Shown: positions 8,316 to 15,120 of the stretch, piece after piece
Layout: the number at the start of each line of letters is the position of its first letter
How positions within the stretch are numbered: position 1 is the first letter of the stretch
Assembly (NCBI RefSeq): GCF_900167445.1
Contig: NZ_FUZT01000006.1
Coordinates: forward strand, 124,001 to 188,000
Reading direction: 5' to 3'
DNA length: 64,000 bases
DNA from: Maledivibacter halophilus
GTDB taxonomy: Bacteria; Bacillota; Clostridia; Peptostreptococcales; Caminicellaceae
Notes under the pieces: model-generated
What the model was told of the DNA's origin: nothing
Databases searched by the model: none
What the model saw: the letters and a program-made list of their open reading frames with translations, nothing else
Translations under genes and position numbers: made by a program

Positions 8316-8342
8316 GCAGGTGCGATCCTCACCTGCTTTTTT
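8316..8342 (+). terminator. Terminator downstream of the Fe-S/FAD oxidoreductase pair
   Basis: GCAGGTG (8316-8322), loop, CACCTGC (8330-8336), then six T. An extra AAATGCAGGTG copy lies 20 bases upstream and could compete for pairing. Confidence 0.8.
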
Positions 8343-8621
8343 GCTAGGGATAAAAAAATTAGTAGCATAAATTATACAGGAATATTTATATTCCAATATA
8401 AGTATATTTTTGTATTTAACAAAACTAGAGACATATCGACAAAAATAGTCAAAGGATTTTAGAATAATTTGTATAAGTATTTATAGTTAAAGATGAATTA
8501 TAGAAATGTGATAGTTGATTTAAGAATTGTATGGTGTCTTATATAAATATTATTATGTGTAATATAGAAAACTTTACGATATAATTTAAGTCTAATCAAG
8601 TAGATAATAGGGGGTACAACA
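8343..8621. other. Intergenic stretch before the DinB-like gene
   Basis: AT-rich spacer. A small GGAATA/TATTCC hairpin occurs near 8381-8396, and TATAAT at 8580-8585 could be a -10 box for the DinB-like gene but has no good -35. No convincing reading frame is present; the open frame over 8274-8462 merely crosses the terminator. Confidence 0.4.
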
Positions 8622-9311
8622 ATGGAATATACTAAAAAAACATGGAACGAGAACCATAAAATACTTCGACAGTTGTTGAAAAAAGAGTCTACATTTAAAG
8701 ATGGGATTGATTTGTTCATGGATCAACATGCTAGAATACATACTTCTGATGTATCTAAAATTAAGAGTATAACATTTGAAGATGAGTTATGGGAAGGAAT
8801 GGATGAAGTGATTTTTCGAACAGGCCAGAATAAAAAGGGGCGAACAGTTGCATATGGAATGTGGCATTCAGCACGTATTGAAGATATAACAATGAATCTT
8901 CTTGTAGTTGGGGAGGATCAAATTATTGATCAAGATAACTGGATGGAAAAAATGAAATCTTCCATTTATGGTACAGGTAATGATTTAGATTCAGATAGTA
9001 TATTAAAGTTTAGTCAAACAATAGATATGCAAGCTTTGAAAGATTATAGGAAAGCAGTTGGTAAAAAAACTCGTGAAATTGTTTTTTCACTTACATATAG
9101 CGATTTAAAAGCTAAGACTTTAGAGGCTGGACTTGAAAAAGCTATAGCATTAGGAGCAGTGGCAAATGATGAAAATGCTTTATGGTTGATTGATTTTTGG
9201 AGAAAAAAGACTACAGCAGGTATATTGTTAATGCCTGTTACTCGTCACAATTTAGTACATATTAATGAATCGATGGAAGCTAAAAAAAGAGGCCTTAGGG
9301 GTAAAAAATAA
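8622..9311 (+). CDS. DinB-like family protein (four-helix, putative metal-binding)
   Basis: 229 residues, predicted all-helical. The family's metal ligands appear to be present: a His in MWHSARIEDI (about residue 85) and an H-x-x-x-H pair in TRHNLVHINE near the C-terminus. DinB-like proteins form four-helix bundles binding Zn, Ni or Fe; several act as thiol-dependent transferases and many have no known role. The ATG follows TAGGGGG. The gene stands alone and is flanked by family B palindromes (8126-8258 and 9355-9491), which suggests an accessory gene, possibly acquired. The family call rests on motifs only. Confidence 0.7.
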   Translation: MEYTKKTWNENHKILRQLLKKESTFKDGIDLFMDQHARIHTSDVSKIKSITFEDELWEGMDEVIFRTGQNKKGRTVAYGMWHSARIEDITMNLLVVGEDQIIDQDNWMEKMKSSIYGTGNDLDSDSILKFSQTIDMQALKDYRKAVGKKTREIVFSLTYSDLKAKTLEAGLEKAIALGAVANDENALWLIDFWRKKTTAGILLMPVTRHNLVHINESMEAKKRGLRGKK

Positions 9312-9354
9312 AAAAGTGGCTTTAACTTTTACTTATCCATATAATACAAGGCTG

Positions 9355-9491
9355 TATAATTGAGAAACTTGCATAATTAGCATTATCAATTTTAAAATAC
9401 AATATGTAGACAACTCACCTGACTCTCTTCACTACATTTTGTATTTTAAAATTCTTTACATGTATTATGCAATTTCCTCAATTATATATAT
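9355..9491. repeat. Family B palindromic element, copy 1 (near-perfect 137-bp inverted repeat)
   Basis: The left arm opens ATTGAGAAACTTGCATAAT and the right arm closes ATTATGCAATTTCCTCAAT. Inside, AATTTTAAAATACAA is mirrored by TTGTATTTTAAAATT and ATGTAG by CTACAT, leaving about 20 bases at the centre. There is no coding capacity. Size, terminal inverted repeats and AT-rich ends are typical of a MITE-like non-autonomous element. Confidence 0.8.
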
Positions 9492-9579
9492 CAGTATATT
9501 ATCACGCTAGTATAGAAATTAATTAGTGTAGGAATTAAACTCTGATTTTTCAAATTTTGACTAAAACTTTAGTTAACGT

Positions 9580-9608
9580 AGACCAGGTACCCTAGTCTTT
9601 ATTTTTTA
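9580..9608 (+). terminator. Weak terminator-like hairpin
   Basis: AGAC (9580-9583) and GTCT (9595-9598) flank the small palindrome GGTACC and are followed by TTATTTTTT. It could end DinB-like gene transcription beyond the palindromic element. Confidence 0.3.
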
Positions 9609-9669
9609 GTAGAAGAATAGTTAGTGGAAGATTAGAATAGAGTTCAATTTTATCCTTGTTATATGCGGT

Positions 9670-9698
9670 TTGACATATATGACATCATTAAGTAAAAT
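9670..9698 (+). promoter_or_regulatory. Sigma-A-type promoter for the serine hydrolase gene
   Basis: TTGACA (9670-9675), a 17-base spacer, then TAAAAT (9693-9698). It predicts a leader of about 190 bases before the gene at 9898, within which AAGTATTA-x-CGACA-x-AA occurs twice (9746-9762 and 9788-9804) as a direct repeat. Confidence 0.6.
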
Positions 9699-9897
9699 AC
9701 TACCAAAATATGATATAATATATAAAGAATATTTCATATATAGGAAAGTATTACCGACACAACTAGCCGTATAATATACTTACTTAGAAGTATTAGCGAC
9801 ATAAAGAAGACGGTAACCCCTAAGTTATCTGAAATGCAGCAGCAATAGAGAGCACTTTGATAGACTGAAGAATTACAAAGTATTAGGAGGGGAAAAG

Positions 9898-10947
9898 ATG
9901 ACTAGTAGATTTAAATATTTGTTTCTAATTTTAATACTTATTTTTACTATTAGTGCTTGTGATTCAAATTCAACAGTAGAAATCTTGATTGAAAAGGATG
10001 ACAGCTTTGATAAATTTTGCAAATCTAATAACTTCAATGGTTCCATACTTGTGGCAGATGATGGTGAAATAGTCCTTAAAAAAGGCTACGGATTTGCTGA
10101 TTATGAAAAGAAAATACCAAACACACCTGATACTATTTTTGGAATTGCTTCATTAACAAAACAATTTACTGCCGTGGGTATTATGATGCTTAATGAAAGA
10201 GGAGCTTTAAATGTAAGTGATACAATTGATAAGTATATTCCAGGATATCCTAATGGGGATAAAATAACGATACATAACTTGCTTACCAATACATCAGGTA
10301 TAGCTGAATATATAAATGAGGAACTTTTGAAAGGTACTAAACATTATTCTCCAACAAACCTGATTAATGTATTTAAAGATAAACCTTTAAATTTCAATCC
10401 AGGAGAGAGATTTGAATATAGTAATTCTAACTATGCTCTTCTTGGTTATATTATTGAAAAAGTATCTAACATGAAATATGAAGACTTTGTAAAAGAGAAT
10501 ATATTTATACCATTAAAAATGAAAGATACGGGATATGACCATAATAAAGAGCTACCTAAAAAAGCAATTAGGTACAAATATTTGAATGCTGTAATGTACG
10601 CAAAGGCAGATTATATTAATATGTCGACAGCATATTCTGCTGGGGCTTTACAATCAACAATTGAAGACCTATATAGATGGGACCAAGCTTTATATACAAA
10701 TAAACTCTTAGATAAGGAATCAATGAATAAAATGTTCACTCCTTTTTTAGATTCTTATGGATATGGCTGGTTTATTATTAAACCTGGCAAAAAGCCAATA
10801 ATGCAGCATATGGGAACAATAGATGGAGTTAGGGCTTTAATATATCGTAATGTTGAATTAAAACAGACAATTATTATTTTAAGTAATAATACCGCTACTG
10901 ACCGTATAAAAATTAAGGATAAAATTATGTCACTACTTGGTAATTGA
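9898..10947 (+). CDS. Beta-lactamase-family serine hydrolase lipoprotein (class C / AmpC-like fold)
   Basis: 349 residues. The N-terminus is a lipoprotein signal: positive start, hydrophobic core and the lipobox TISAC with Cys21, so the enzyme should be anchored outside the membrane. Active-site motifs are Ser85-x-x-Lys88 (SLTK), Tyr174-Ser-Asn176 (YSN) and a HxG-like HMG-T near residue 299. Proteins of this family include carboxypeptidases, esterases and true beta-lactamases; sequence alone does not show resistance. The ATG has AGGAGGGG 6 bases upstream. It is monocistronic in an accessory strip, bracketed at a distance by near-identical family B palindromes. Confidence 0.88.
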   Translation: MTSRFKYLFLILILIFTISACDSNSTVEILIEKDDSFDKFCKSNNFNGSILVADDGEIVLKKGYGFADYEKKIPNTPDTIFGIASLTKQFTAVGIMMLNERGALNVSDTIDKYIPGYPNGDKITIHNLLTNTSGIAEYINEELLKGTKHYSPTNLINVFKDKPLNFNPGERFEYSNSNYALLGYIIEKVSNMKYEDFVKENIFIPLKMKDTGYDHNKELPKKAIRYKYLNAVMYAKADYINMSTAYSAGALQSTIEDLYRWDQALYTNKLLDKESMNKMFTPFLDSYGYGWFIIKPGKKPIMQHMGTIDGVRALIYRNVELKQTIIILSNNTATDRIKIKDKIMSLLGN

Positions 10948-10958
10948 ATAAGTTATAA

Positions 10959-11072
10959 GGATTTGTTAAGAATGCAAAATATTTAAAGGTTGATACTCCT
11001 GTCAGGCCATACAGTTTAGTACGTTGGACTTCAGATAACAATAAATTAGCAGATATTCTTAGCTGGAAGTGA
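10959..11072 (+). pseudogene. Remnant of a coding sequence, C-terminal part only
   Basis: A 37-codon open stretch begins right after a stop and has no start codon. It reads with natural-looking protein composition (VDTPVRPYSLVRW, then KLADILSWK before the TGA). The end resembles the final segment of a substrate-binding regulator domain, but that is weak. Most likely the 3' stub of a lost gene. Confidence 0.35.
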
Positions 11073-11353
11073 GTCTCCACTAATAACAATTTCTTTAGAA
11101 CCAGCTAAAGCTAACGGACATCGCTAATCTGAAATGTTACAACGCTAAAACAGACTTTAACGTAAAAAAGCCAGAAATTTTATAATCTAAATATATTTCT
11201 AAAATACTCCTAATTAGAAGATTTTTAGCTTTATTTAATAATATTAGGCTTTACTTAAAACATATATCACTAATAATACAATTTTTAAATTATAGAAATA
11301 TGTAGTTTATCCCTATCTATTTCTATATATAAAATAAATCAACAGTGAATTAG

Positions 11354-11389
11354 AATAAAAATAATAGATAAATATCTATTATTTTTATT
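11354..11389. terminator. Perfect 17-base-arm palindrome, terminator-like
   Basis: AATAAAAATAATAGATA (11354-11370) and its exact complement (11373-11389) are separated by two bases. The right arm is T-rich, so it could terminate transcription from the left. Confidence 0.5.
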
Positions 11390-11422
11390 GAAGTGATTAA
11401 ATCTATGTGATTGATATATCCT

Positions 11423-11667
11423 ATGATTTATAAAGTAAGTTCATTTAAATATATAAAAACATTTTTAAAGAGAAGTAAAATTCAGAACAACTATGAAAAA
11501 TTGAATGAATTTTAAAAAAATTAGAAATCTATGGTAAAATTTTATTAAAAAAGGCTAACCAATTTGCTGATTATTTAAAAGAGCCATTTTGTGGTTGTAA
11601 TAATAATGAACCTAATGAAAATTGGTGGTGGCATTTAGATATTGAGTTAGAAGGAATGAAAGGATGA
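11423..11667 (+). pseudogene. Small gene disrupted by a frameshift
   Basis: An ATG frame of 30 codons (ending NNYEKLNEF, then TAA) continues in the -1 frame after a run of seven A as KKLEIYGKILLKKANQFADY and on through PFCGCNNNEPNE and NWWWHLDIELEG to a TGA. Repairing one base near 11512 would give a protein of about 80 residues. I do not recognise it. A strong terminator overlaps the stop, which supports a once-functional gene. Confidence 0.4.
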
Positions 11668-11714
11668 CCATAATAATCAAAGATTAACAATTAGATTATT
11701 ATGGTCATATTTTT
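11664..11714 (+). terminator. Strong terminator after the frameshifted small gene
   Basis: ATGACCATAATAATC (11664-11678) and its exact complement (11694-11708) form a 15-bp stem, followed by ATTTTTG. Confidence 0.8.
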
Positions 11715-11824
11715 GTAAAACTAAATAATAAATTCATTATTTCTTATTGATACTGTATTGATTTTCTATTTGCTATTGGCTGAAAACCCACTATGAAGTA
11801 TAATATAGTTTGATATTGGTTATT

Positions 11825-11932
11825 TATATAGATTTTCAATAGCAAAACTTAATTTATGCATATCAAAATATCCAGAGCTTTTGGGGAGTTTTGATGTGTA
11901 TAAATTAACTGTTTTACTGGAATATCTATATA
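11825..11932. repeat. Family A palindromic element (clear copy)
   Basis: Inverted repeat of about 44-base arms: TATATAGAT at the left end, then CAAAAC, TTAATTTATGCATATCAAAA, a centre containing GGGGAG, and the mirrored TTTTGATGTGTATAAATTAA, GTTTTAC and ATCTATATA. There is no coding capacity. Similar cores occur at 2428, 4026, 32463, 36609 and 42330. Confidence 0.75.
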
Positions 11933-11945
11933 GAGAGAAGTTTTA

Positions 11946-12082
11946 CATAATTGAGAAACTTGTATAATGAACATTATTAATTTTAAAATACAATATGTAG
12001 ATAACTTGCTTAGCTATCTCTGCTACATTTTGTATTTTAAAATTCTTCAAATGTATTATGCAATTTCCTCAATTATATATAT
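11946..12082. repeat. Family B palindromic element, copy 2
   Basis: Nearly the same as the copy at 9355-9491 and in the same orientation: ATTGAGAAACTTG, AATTTTAAAATACAATATG, the mirrored TTTTGTATTTTAAAATTCTT and ATTATGCAATTTCCTCAAT. The centre differs most. It begins 13 bases after a family A element and ends 13 bases before the GC-rich element at 12096. Confidence 0.8.
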
Positions 12083-12095
12083 GGCGTGTGATTCT

Positions 12096-12305
12096 GAAAA
12101 TTAATAAAAAAAACCTTCAATCCAACAAGAATTTAGAGAAAACTTAATCTTCAAGATTTCAAAAAAATGTGGACGCCCCACGAAGTGTCCATGCCTCAGG
12201 CCTAAGAACTGATGTCCTGTCAGTTCCACGAATTTTTATGAAATCTTTCAGATAGTTTTCTTGCTAAATTCTTAAAGTCACTTTCTTTTCTTTTTATTAA
12301 TTTTC
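12096..12305. repeat. 210-bp palindromic element with GC-rich three-hairpin core, upstream of rluB
   Basis: The exact 15-base terminal inverted repeats are GAAAATTAATAAAAA (12096-12110) and its complement (12291-12305). Inside, AAGAATTTAG (12127-12136) pairs with CTAAATTCTT (12263-12272), AGAAAACT with AGTTTTCT, and AGATTTCA with TGAAATCT. The core (about 12169-12230) is far richer in G and C than its surroundings and folds into small hairpins: TGGAC..GTCCA, GCCTCAGGC, and GAACTGA..TCAGTTC (12207-12213 and 12221-12227). It has no coding frame. It may be a mobile palindrome or a structured RNA. It ends 34 bases before rluB. Confidence 0.65.
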
Positions 12306-12339
12306 TTAGTCATATAACTATAATAAAGGAGTTGTAAAA

Positions 12340-13047
12340 ATGAGACTTCAAAAGTATATGGCTTTGGCTGGTATAGCTTCTAGAAGAGGGGCAGAAGAAT
12401 TGATAAAAATGGGAAGAGTCAAAGTCAATGGAGAAATAGTAACCGAAATGGGAATAAAAGTGAACCCGGAAATTGATACAATTTCTTTTGATAATCGGGA
12501 TATAAAGTTATCTGATAATAAGGTTTATGTTCTTTTAAATAAACCTGAAGGCTATGTAACAACAGCAAAGGATCAATTTGGGAGACCTACTGTATTAGAT
12601 TTAGTTAAAGGAATAAGGAAGCGCATATATCCTGTAGGAAGATTAGATTATAATACCTCGGGATTGCTTTTACTGACAAATGATGGAGAATTAACTCATA
12701 AAATAACCCATCCAAGCAGCCATATATACAAAACTTATAAATGTAAGATAAAGGGGCTCATTACTAACAAAAAAATGGATGAGTTTAAAAGTGGAGTAGA
12801 TATTGGCGGTTATACCACTGCTCCAGCTCAGATAAAGCTTTTAAAAAAATATAAAAATAATTGTTTAGTTAAAGTTATTATTCATGAAGGGAAAAATAGA
12901 CAAATCAGAAAGATGATGGAGGCTTTAGGTCATCCAGTTATAACACTGGAGAGAATTTCAATCGGTAAAATAGATATAGAAGGGTTACCAAAGGGAAAAT
13001 GGAGATATTTAACTAAGGAAGAAAAAGAATATTTAAAATCTTTATAA
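12340..13047 (+). CDS. rluB: 23S rRNA pseudouridine synthase, RluB/RsuA family
   Basis: 235 residues. An N-terminal S4 RNA-binding domain (MRLQKYMALAGIASRRGAEE) is followed by the catalytic domain, with the active Asp in PVGRLDYNTSGLLLLTNDG (about 105-123) and the family motif EGKNRQIRKMMEALGHPV. It converts a uridine of 23S rRNA (helix 89-90 region in characterised homologues) to pseudouridine. The ATG follows AAAGGAG. In Bacillus rluB lies close to scpB; here about 11.6 kb of other genes separate them. The element immediately upstream may affect its transcription. Confidence 0.93.
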   Translation: MRLQKYMALAGIASRRGAEELIKMGRVKVNGEIVTEMGIKVNPEIDTISFDNRDIKLSDNKVYVLLNKPEGYVTTAKDQFGRPTVLDLVKGIRKRIYPVGRLDYNTSGLLLLTNDGELTHKITHPSSHIYKTYKCKIKGLITNKKMDEFKSGVDIGGYTTAPAQIKLLKKYKNNCLVKVIIHEGKNRQIRKMMEALGHPVITLERISIGKIDIEGLPKGKWRYLTKEEKEYLKSL

Positions 13048-13221
13048 ACAATCATCTTCTCCTGCTAAAAAAGTTATGCTATTGGCATTGAATTATTTAA
13101 AAAATAGTAACATAATTGGATATGATTACATAGTAATAATTTAGGACAAGAGAAAAAAAGGACTACTATTTAAGAAGTGAAAAAATGTATATTGTAATTA
13201 GAATATAAGGAGAGGAACAAT

Positions 13222-13698
13222 ATGATAAATATTAGGGTTCCAGAAGAAAAGGATAAAAATAAAATTATTGATTTGTTAACTTCAGAAAAGGTAAATAATT
13301 TTGACTTGCATAATGAAATTTTAAATAATTCTATGGCAGTATATGATGGCGATAAAATTTTAGGATATTCAAGCTATAAAAAACTTTCAAATAAAAATAT
13401 GGCATTGATAGATTTATTGATAGTAAAACAAGAATATAGAGGCCAGTATATAGGAGATGGATTGATTAAAGCAATATTAAATTTAGCTGATAAAAGACAA
13501 ATCAAAAAAGTTTATCTCATATCCCATGGGGAAAACTCTATATTTTATGAAAAAGCAGGACTAATAAAAAGAAAAATAGAAGATTGCAAAGAGATAATAA
13601 AATATATTGGAAATGAATTAGGAAATGAGGAAACTGTAGAAGTTTTTCAGGCAATATTACCTGACTTTTTTAACAAAGCTTGTAAGAGTAGCCGATAA
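13222..13698 (+). CDS. GNAT-family N-acetyltransferase
   Basis: 158 residues with the GNAT fold. The acetyl-CoA pyrophosphate loop is visible as EYRGQYIGDGLIKAIL (about 73-88), preceded by the beta strand MALIDLLIVK, and the C-terminal ISHGENSIFYEKAGL fits the usual strand-helix with the catalytic Tyr region. The acceptor substrate cannot be inferred. The extra 35 residues at the end (GNELGNEETVEVF onwards) are not part of the core fold. The ATG follows AAGGAGAGG. It lies 31 bases before mnmM and is probably co-transcribed with it. Confidence 0.85.
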   Translation: MINIRVPEEKDKNKIIDLLTSEKVNNFDLHNEILNNSMAVYDGDKILGYSSYKKLSNKNMALIDLLIVKQEYRGQYIGDGLIKAILNLADKRQIKKVYLISHGENSIFYEKAGLIKRKIEDCKEIIKYIGNELGNEETVEVFQAILPDFFNKACKSSR

Positions 13699-13729
13699 GT
13701 ATTCATATAAAATGGATGGAGGATAATAA

Positions 13730-14299
13730 ATGCAAGCAAAATATTTAAGTAAAGCTACTGATTTAGCTAAAAACTTAATAGCTATGGTAGTGAAAAAGAA
13801 TGATGTAGTTATAGATGCAACTGTTGGTAATGGCAATGATATTCTATTTTTATGTGATTTGGTTGGAGAAAAGGGGAAGGTTATTGGTTTTGATATTCAA
13901 GATATAGCTATTGAAAATACTGAGAAGAAGTTAAGGGATAAAAACATGATTGATAGAGTAATGCTTATAAATTCTGGACATGAAAAACTAAAGGAATATG
14001 TTGACACTAAGGTTTCTGCAATTATGTTTAATTTAGGTTATTTACCAGGAAAAAACCATGAAATAACAACCAAATATAAAACCACAATTGAAGCTGTAAA
14101 GCAGGGAATAGACTTATTAGAAGTAAATGGTATTATGACCATAGCCATTTATCCAGGCCATAAGGAAGGATTAAAAGAAAAGGAGGAACTGTTAAAATAT
14201 TTATCTACAATTGATCAAAAACAAGGAAATGTATTAAAAATGGAATTTATCAATCAAATAAATAATCCTCCTTTACTTATAGCTATAGAAAAGAAATAG
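13730..14299 (+). CDS. mnmM: tRNA U34 (mnm5s2U) methyltransferase MnmM (YtqB family)
   Basis: 189-residue class I methyltransferase. Motif I is VVIDATVGNGNDILFL (about 26-41) and the acidic end of strand 2 is VIGFDIQ. The family-specific FNLGYLPG (about 103-110) and IYPGHKEG (about 141-148) are diagnostic for YtqB/MnmM. In Gram-positive bacteria MnmM converts nm5s2U to mnm5s2U at the tRNA wobble position, replacing the MnmC methyltransferase domain. The length is standard. The ATG has GGAGGATAA immediately upstream. Confidence 0.88.
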   Translation: MQAKYLSKATDLAKNLIAMVVKKNDVVIDATVGNGNDILFLCDLVGEKGKVIGFDIQDIAIENTEKKLRDKNMIDRVMLINSGHEKLKEYVDTKVSAIMFNLGYLPGKNHEITTKYKTTIEAVKQGIDLLEVNGIMTIAIYPGHKEGLKEKEELLKYLSTIDQKQGNVLKMEFINQINNPPLLIAIEKK

Positions 14300-14370
14300 A
14301 TTAAGGATTTTCAAGTTACAAGATTTTACGAAGCAATAGTATAAAGCGAAATGCGTCACAGACCCTTTGC

Positions 14371-15009
14371 TTAGCAATCATGATGAAGATAAATTTTTTG
14401 TGGTCTGTTACTGGTGAATTCCAGTAATCTTACGTAACTATTATCTTCAATTTTCTTATCACATTTAAGGCAGATAAATCGAGACTTCTTTATTTTAGTG
14501 GTATTATATTGAATGGGGAGAGAACCATACTTTGTAAAGCTTTTCCATCCCGTTTTGCAAAGCTTTACTCTTTCATCATAATCAGCATATACCCATCTTA
14601 AAATTCTATGAAAATGAAAAGGGTATTTTGTGTAGCTTATAAACCTTTGAGGAAAACCTAATCTAATGGTATAGTTTTCAAAGGTAGATTCAATTTTTGA
14701 TTGAAGAGGCTCTCCAATTTTTGTACTAGTATATTTAAAATTATTTTTAGAAAACCATTTTCTAAGGTTGTCAAACATATAGCCTCTACAAATTAGAATT
14801 TCTTCATTTTTATTAACTTGTAATTTTTCAAATAAATCTTTAACTATTTCAATAACGTAATCAAGATAGATTTTTTTGCTGAAGAACTCAGGTGAATAGT
14901 ATTTTAATGGAATTGTATTAAAATGAAATTCCTCAGTTTCATACCGCATTGCACCGATTATTGTCCCACCAATTAAACTGCCGCTACCTGCATCATCAAT
15001 TAAAATCAA
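14371..15009 (-). CDS. Uncharacterised protein with an RNase HII-like N-terminus and a C-terminal zinc-knuckle-like motif
   Basis: 212 residues. The start, ILIDDAGSGSLIGGTIIGA, resembles the catalytic opening of RNase HII (IDEAGRGPLAG with two acidic residues), and SKKI about 30 residues later recalls the RNase HII SKK region. The middle is not recognisable as any nuclease I know. The C-terminus carries CLKCDKKI and, about 25 residues later, HHDC, a likely zinc site. The TTG at 15009 is preferred: GAGGTGAT lies 4 bases upstream, while the in-frame GTG at 15018 falls inside that site. It is convergent with mnmM and divergent from surE. Function is unknown; a divergent RNase H-fold is inference. 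Confidence 0.72.
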   Translation of the reverse strand: MILIDDAGSGSLIGGTIIGAMRYETEEFHFNTIPLKYYSPEFFSKKIYLDYVIEIVKDLFEKLQVNKNEEILICRGYMFDNLRKWFSKNNFKYTSTKIGEPLQSKIESTFENYTIRLGFPQRFISYTKYPFHFHRILRWVYADYDERVKLCKTGWKSFTKYGSLPIQYNTTKIKKSRFICLKCDKKIEDNSYVRLLEFTSNRPQKIYLHHDC

Positions 15010-15120
15010 TAAAATCACCTCAAGGAATTATAATATACTTTAGTATTTGTATAAAACTAAATGACTATTAGAGTATTTAATAAATACTTTTTTTGTTAAT
15101 TTGAAAGGATGTGTTTTACA

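Noticed and set aside
8291-8322. Two copies of AAATGCAGGTG, considered as the start of a CRISPR-like array
   Set aside because: Only two short copies with a 9-base gap; the second is one arm of a terminator. No array or cas genes in the window.
8274-8462. Plus-strand frame of 62 codons after the FAD oxidoreductase gene
   Set aside because: It runs through the intrinsic terminator at 8316-8342, has no ribosome site, and its composition is not protein-like.
9746-9897. Long leader of the serine hydrolase considered as a T-box or other riboswitch
   Set aside because: No GG-x-ACCGCG antiterminator element and no terminator/antiterminator pair before the gene.
11500-11530. The -1 shift at the A run considered as programmed frameshifting
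   Set aside because: The zero-frame reading across the T4A7 run does not present a standard X-XXY-YYZ heptamer before the stop, and no downstream stimulatory hairpin at the right distance was seen; simple decay or sequencing error is more likely.
12340-13047. rluB displacement from scpB considered as a genomic island between them
   Set aside because: Most genes between (speE-speB, ytfJ, D,D-carboxypeptidase) look native in composition; only 8.1-12.3 kb looks accessory.
13060-13185. Short open stretch downstream of rluB (VMLLALNYLKNSNIIGYDYI)
   Set aside because: No ribosome site, no start-stop context and too short to separate from chance in AT-rich DNA.
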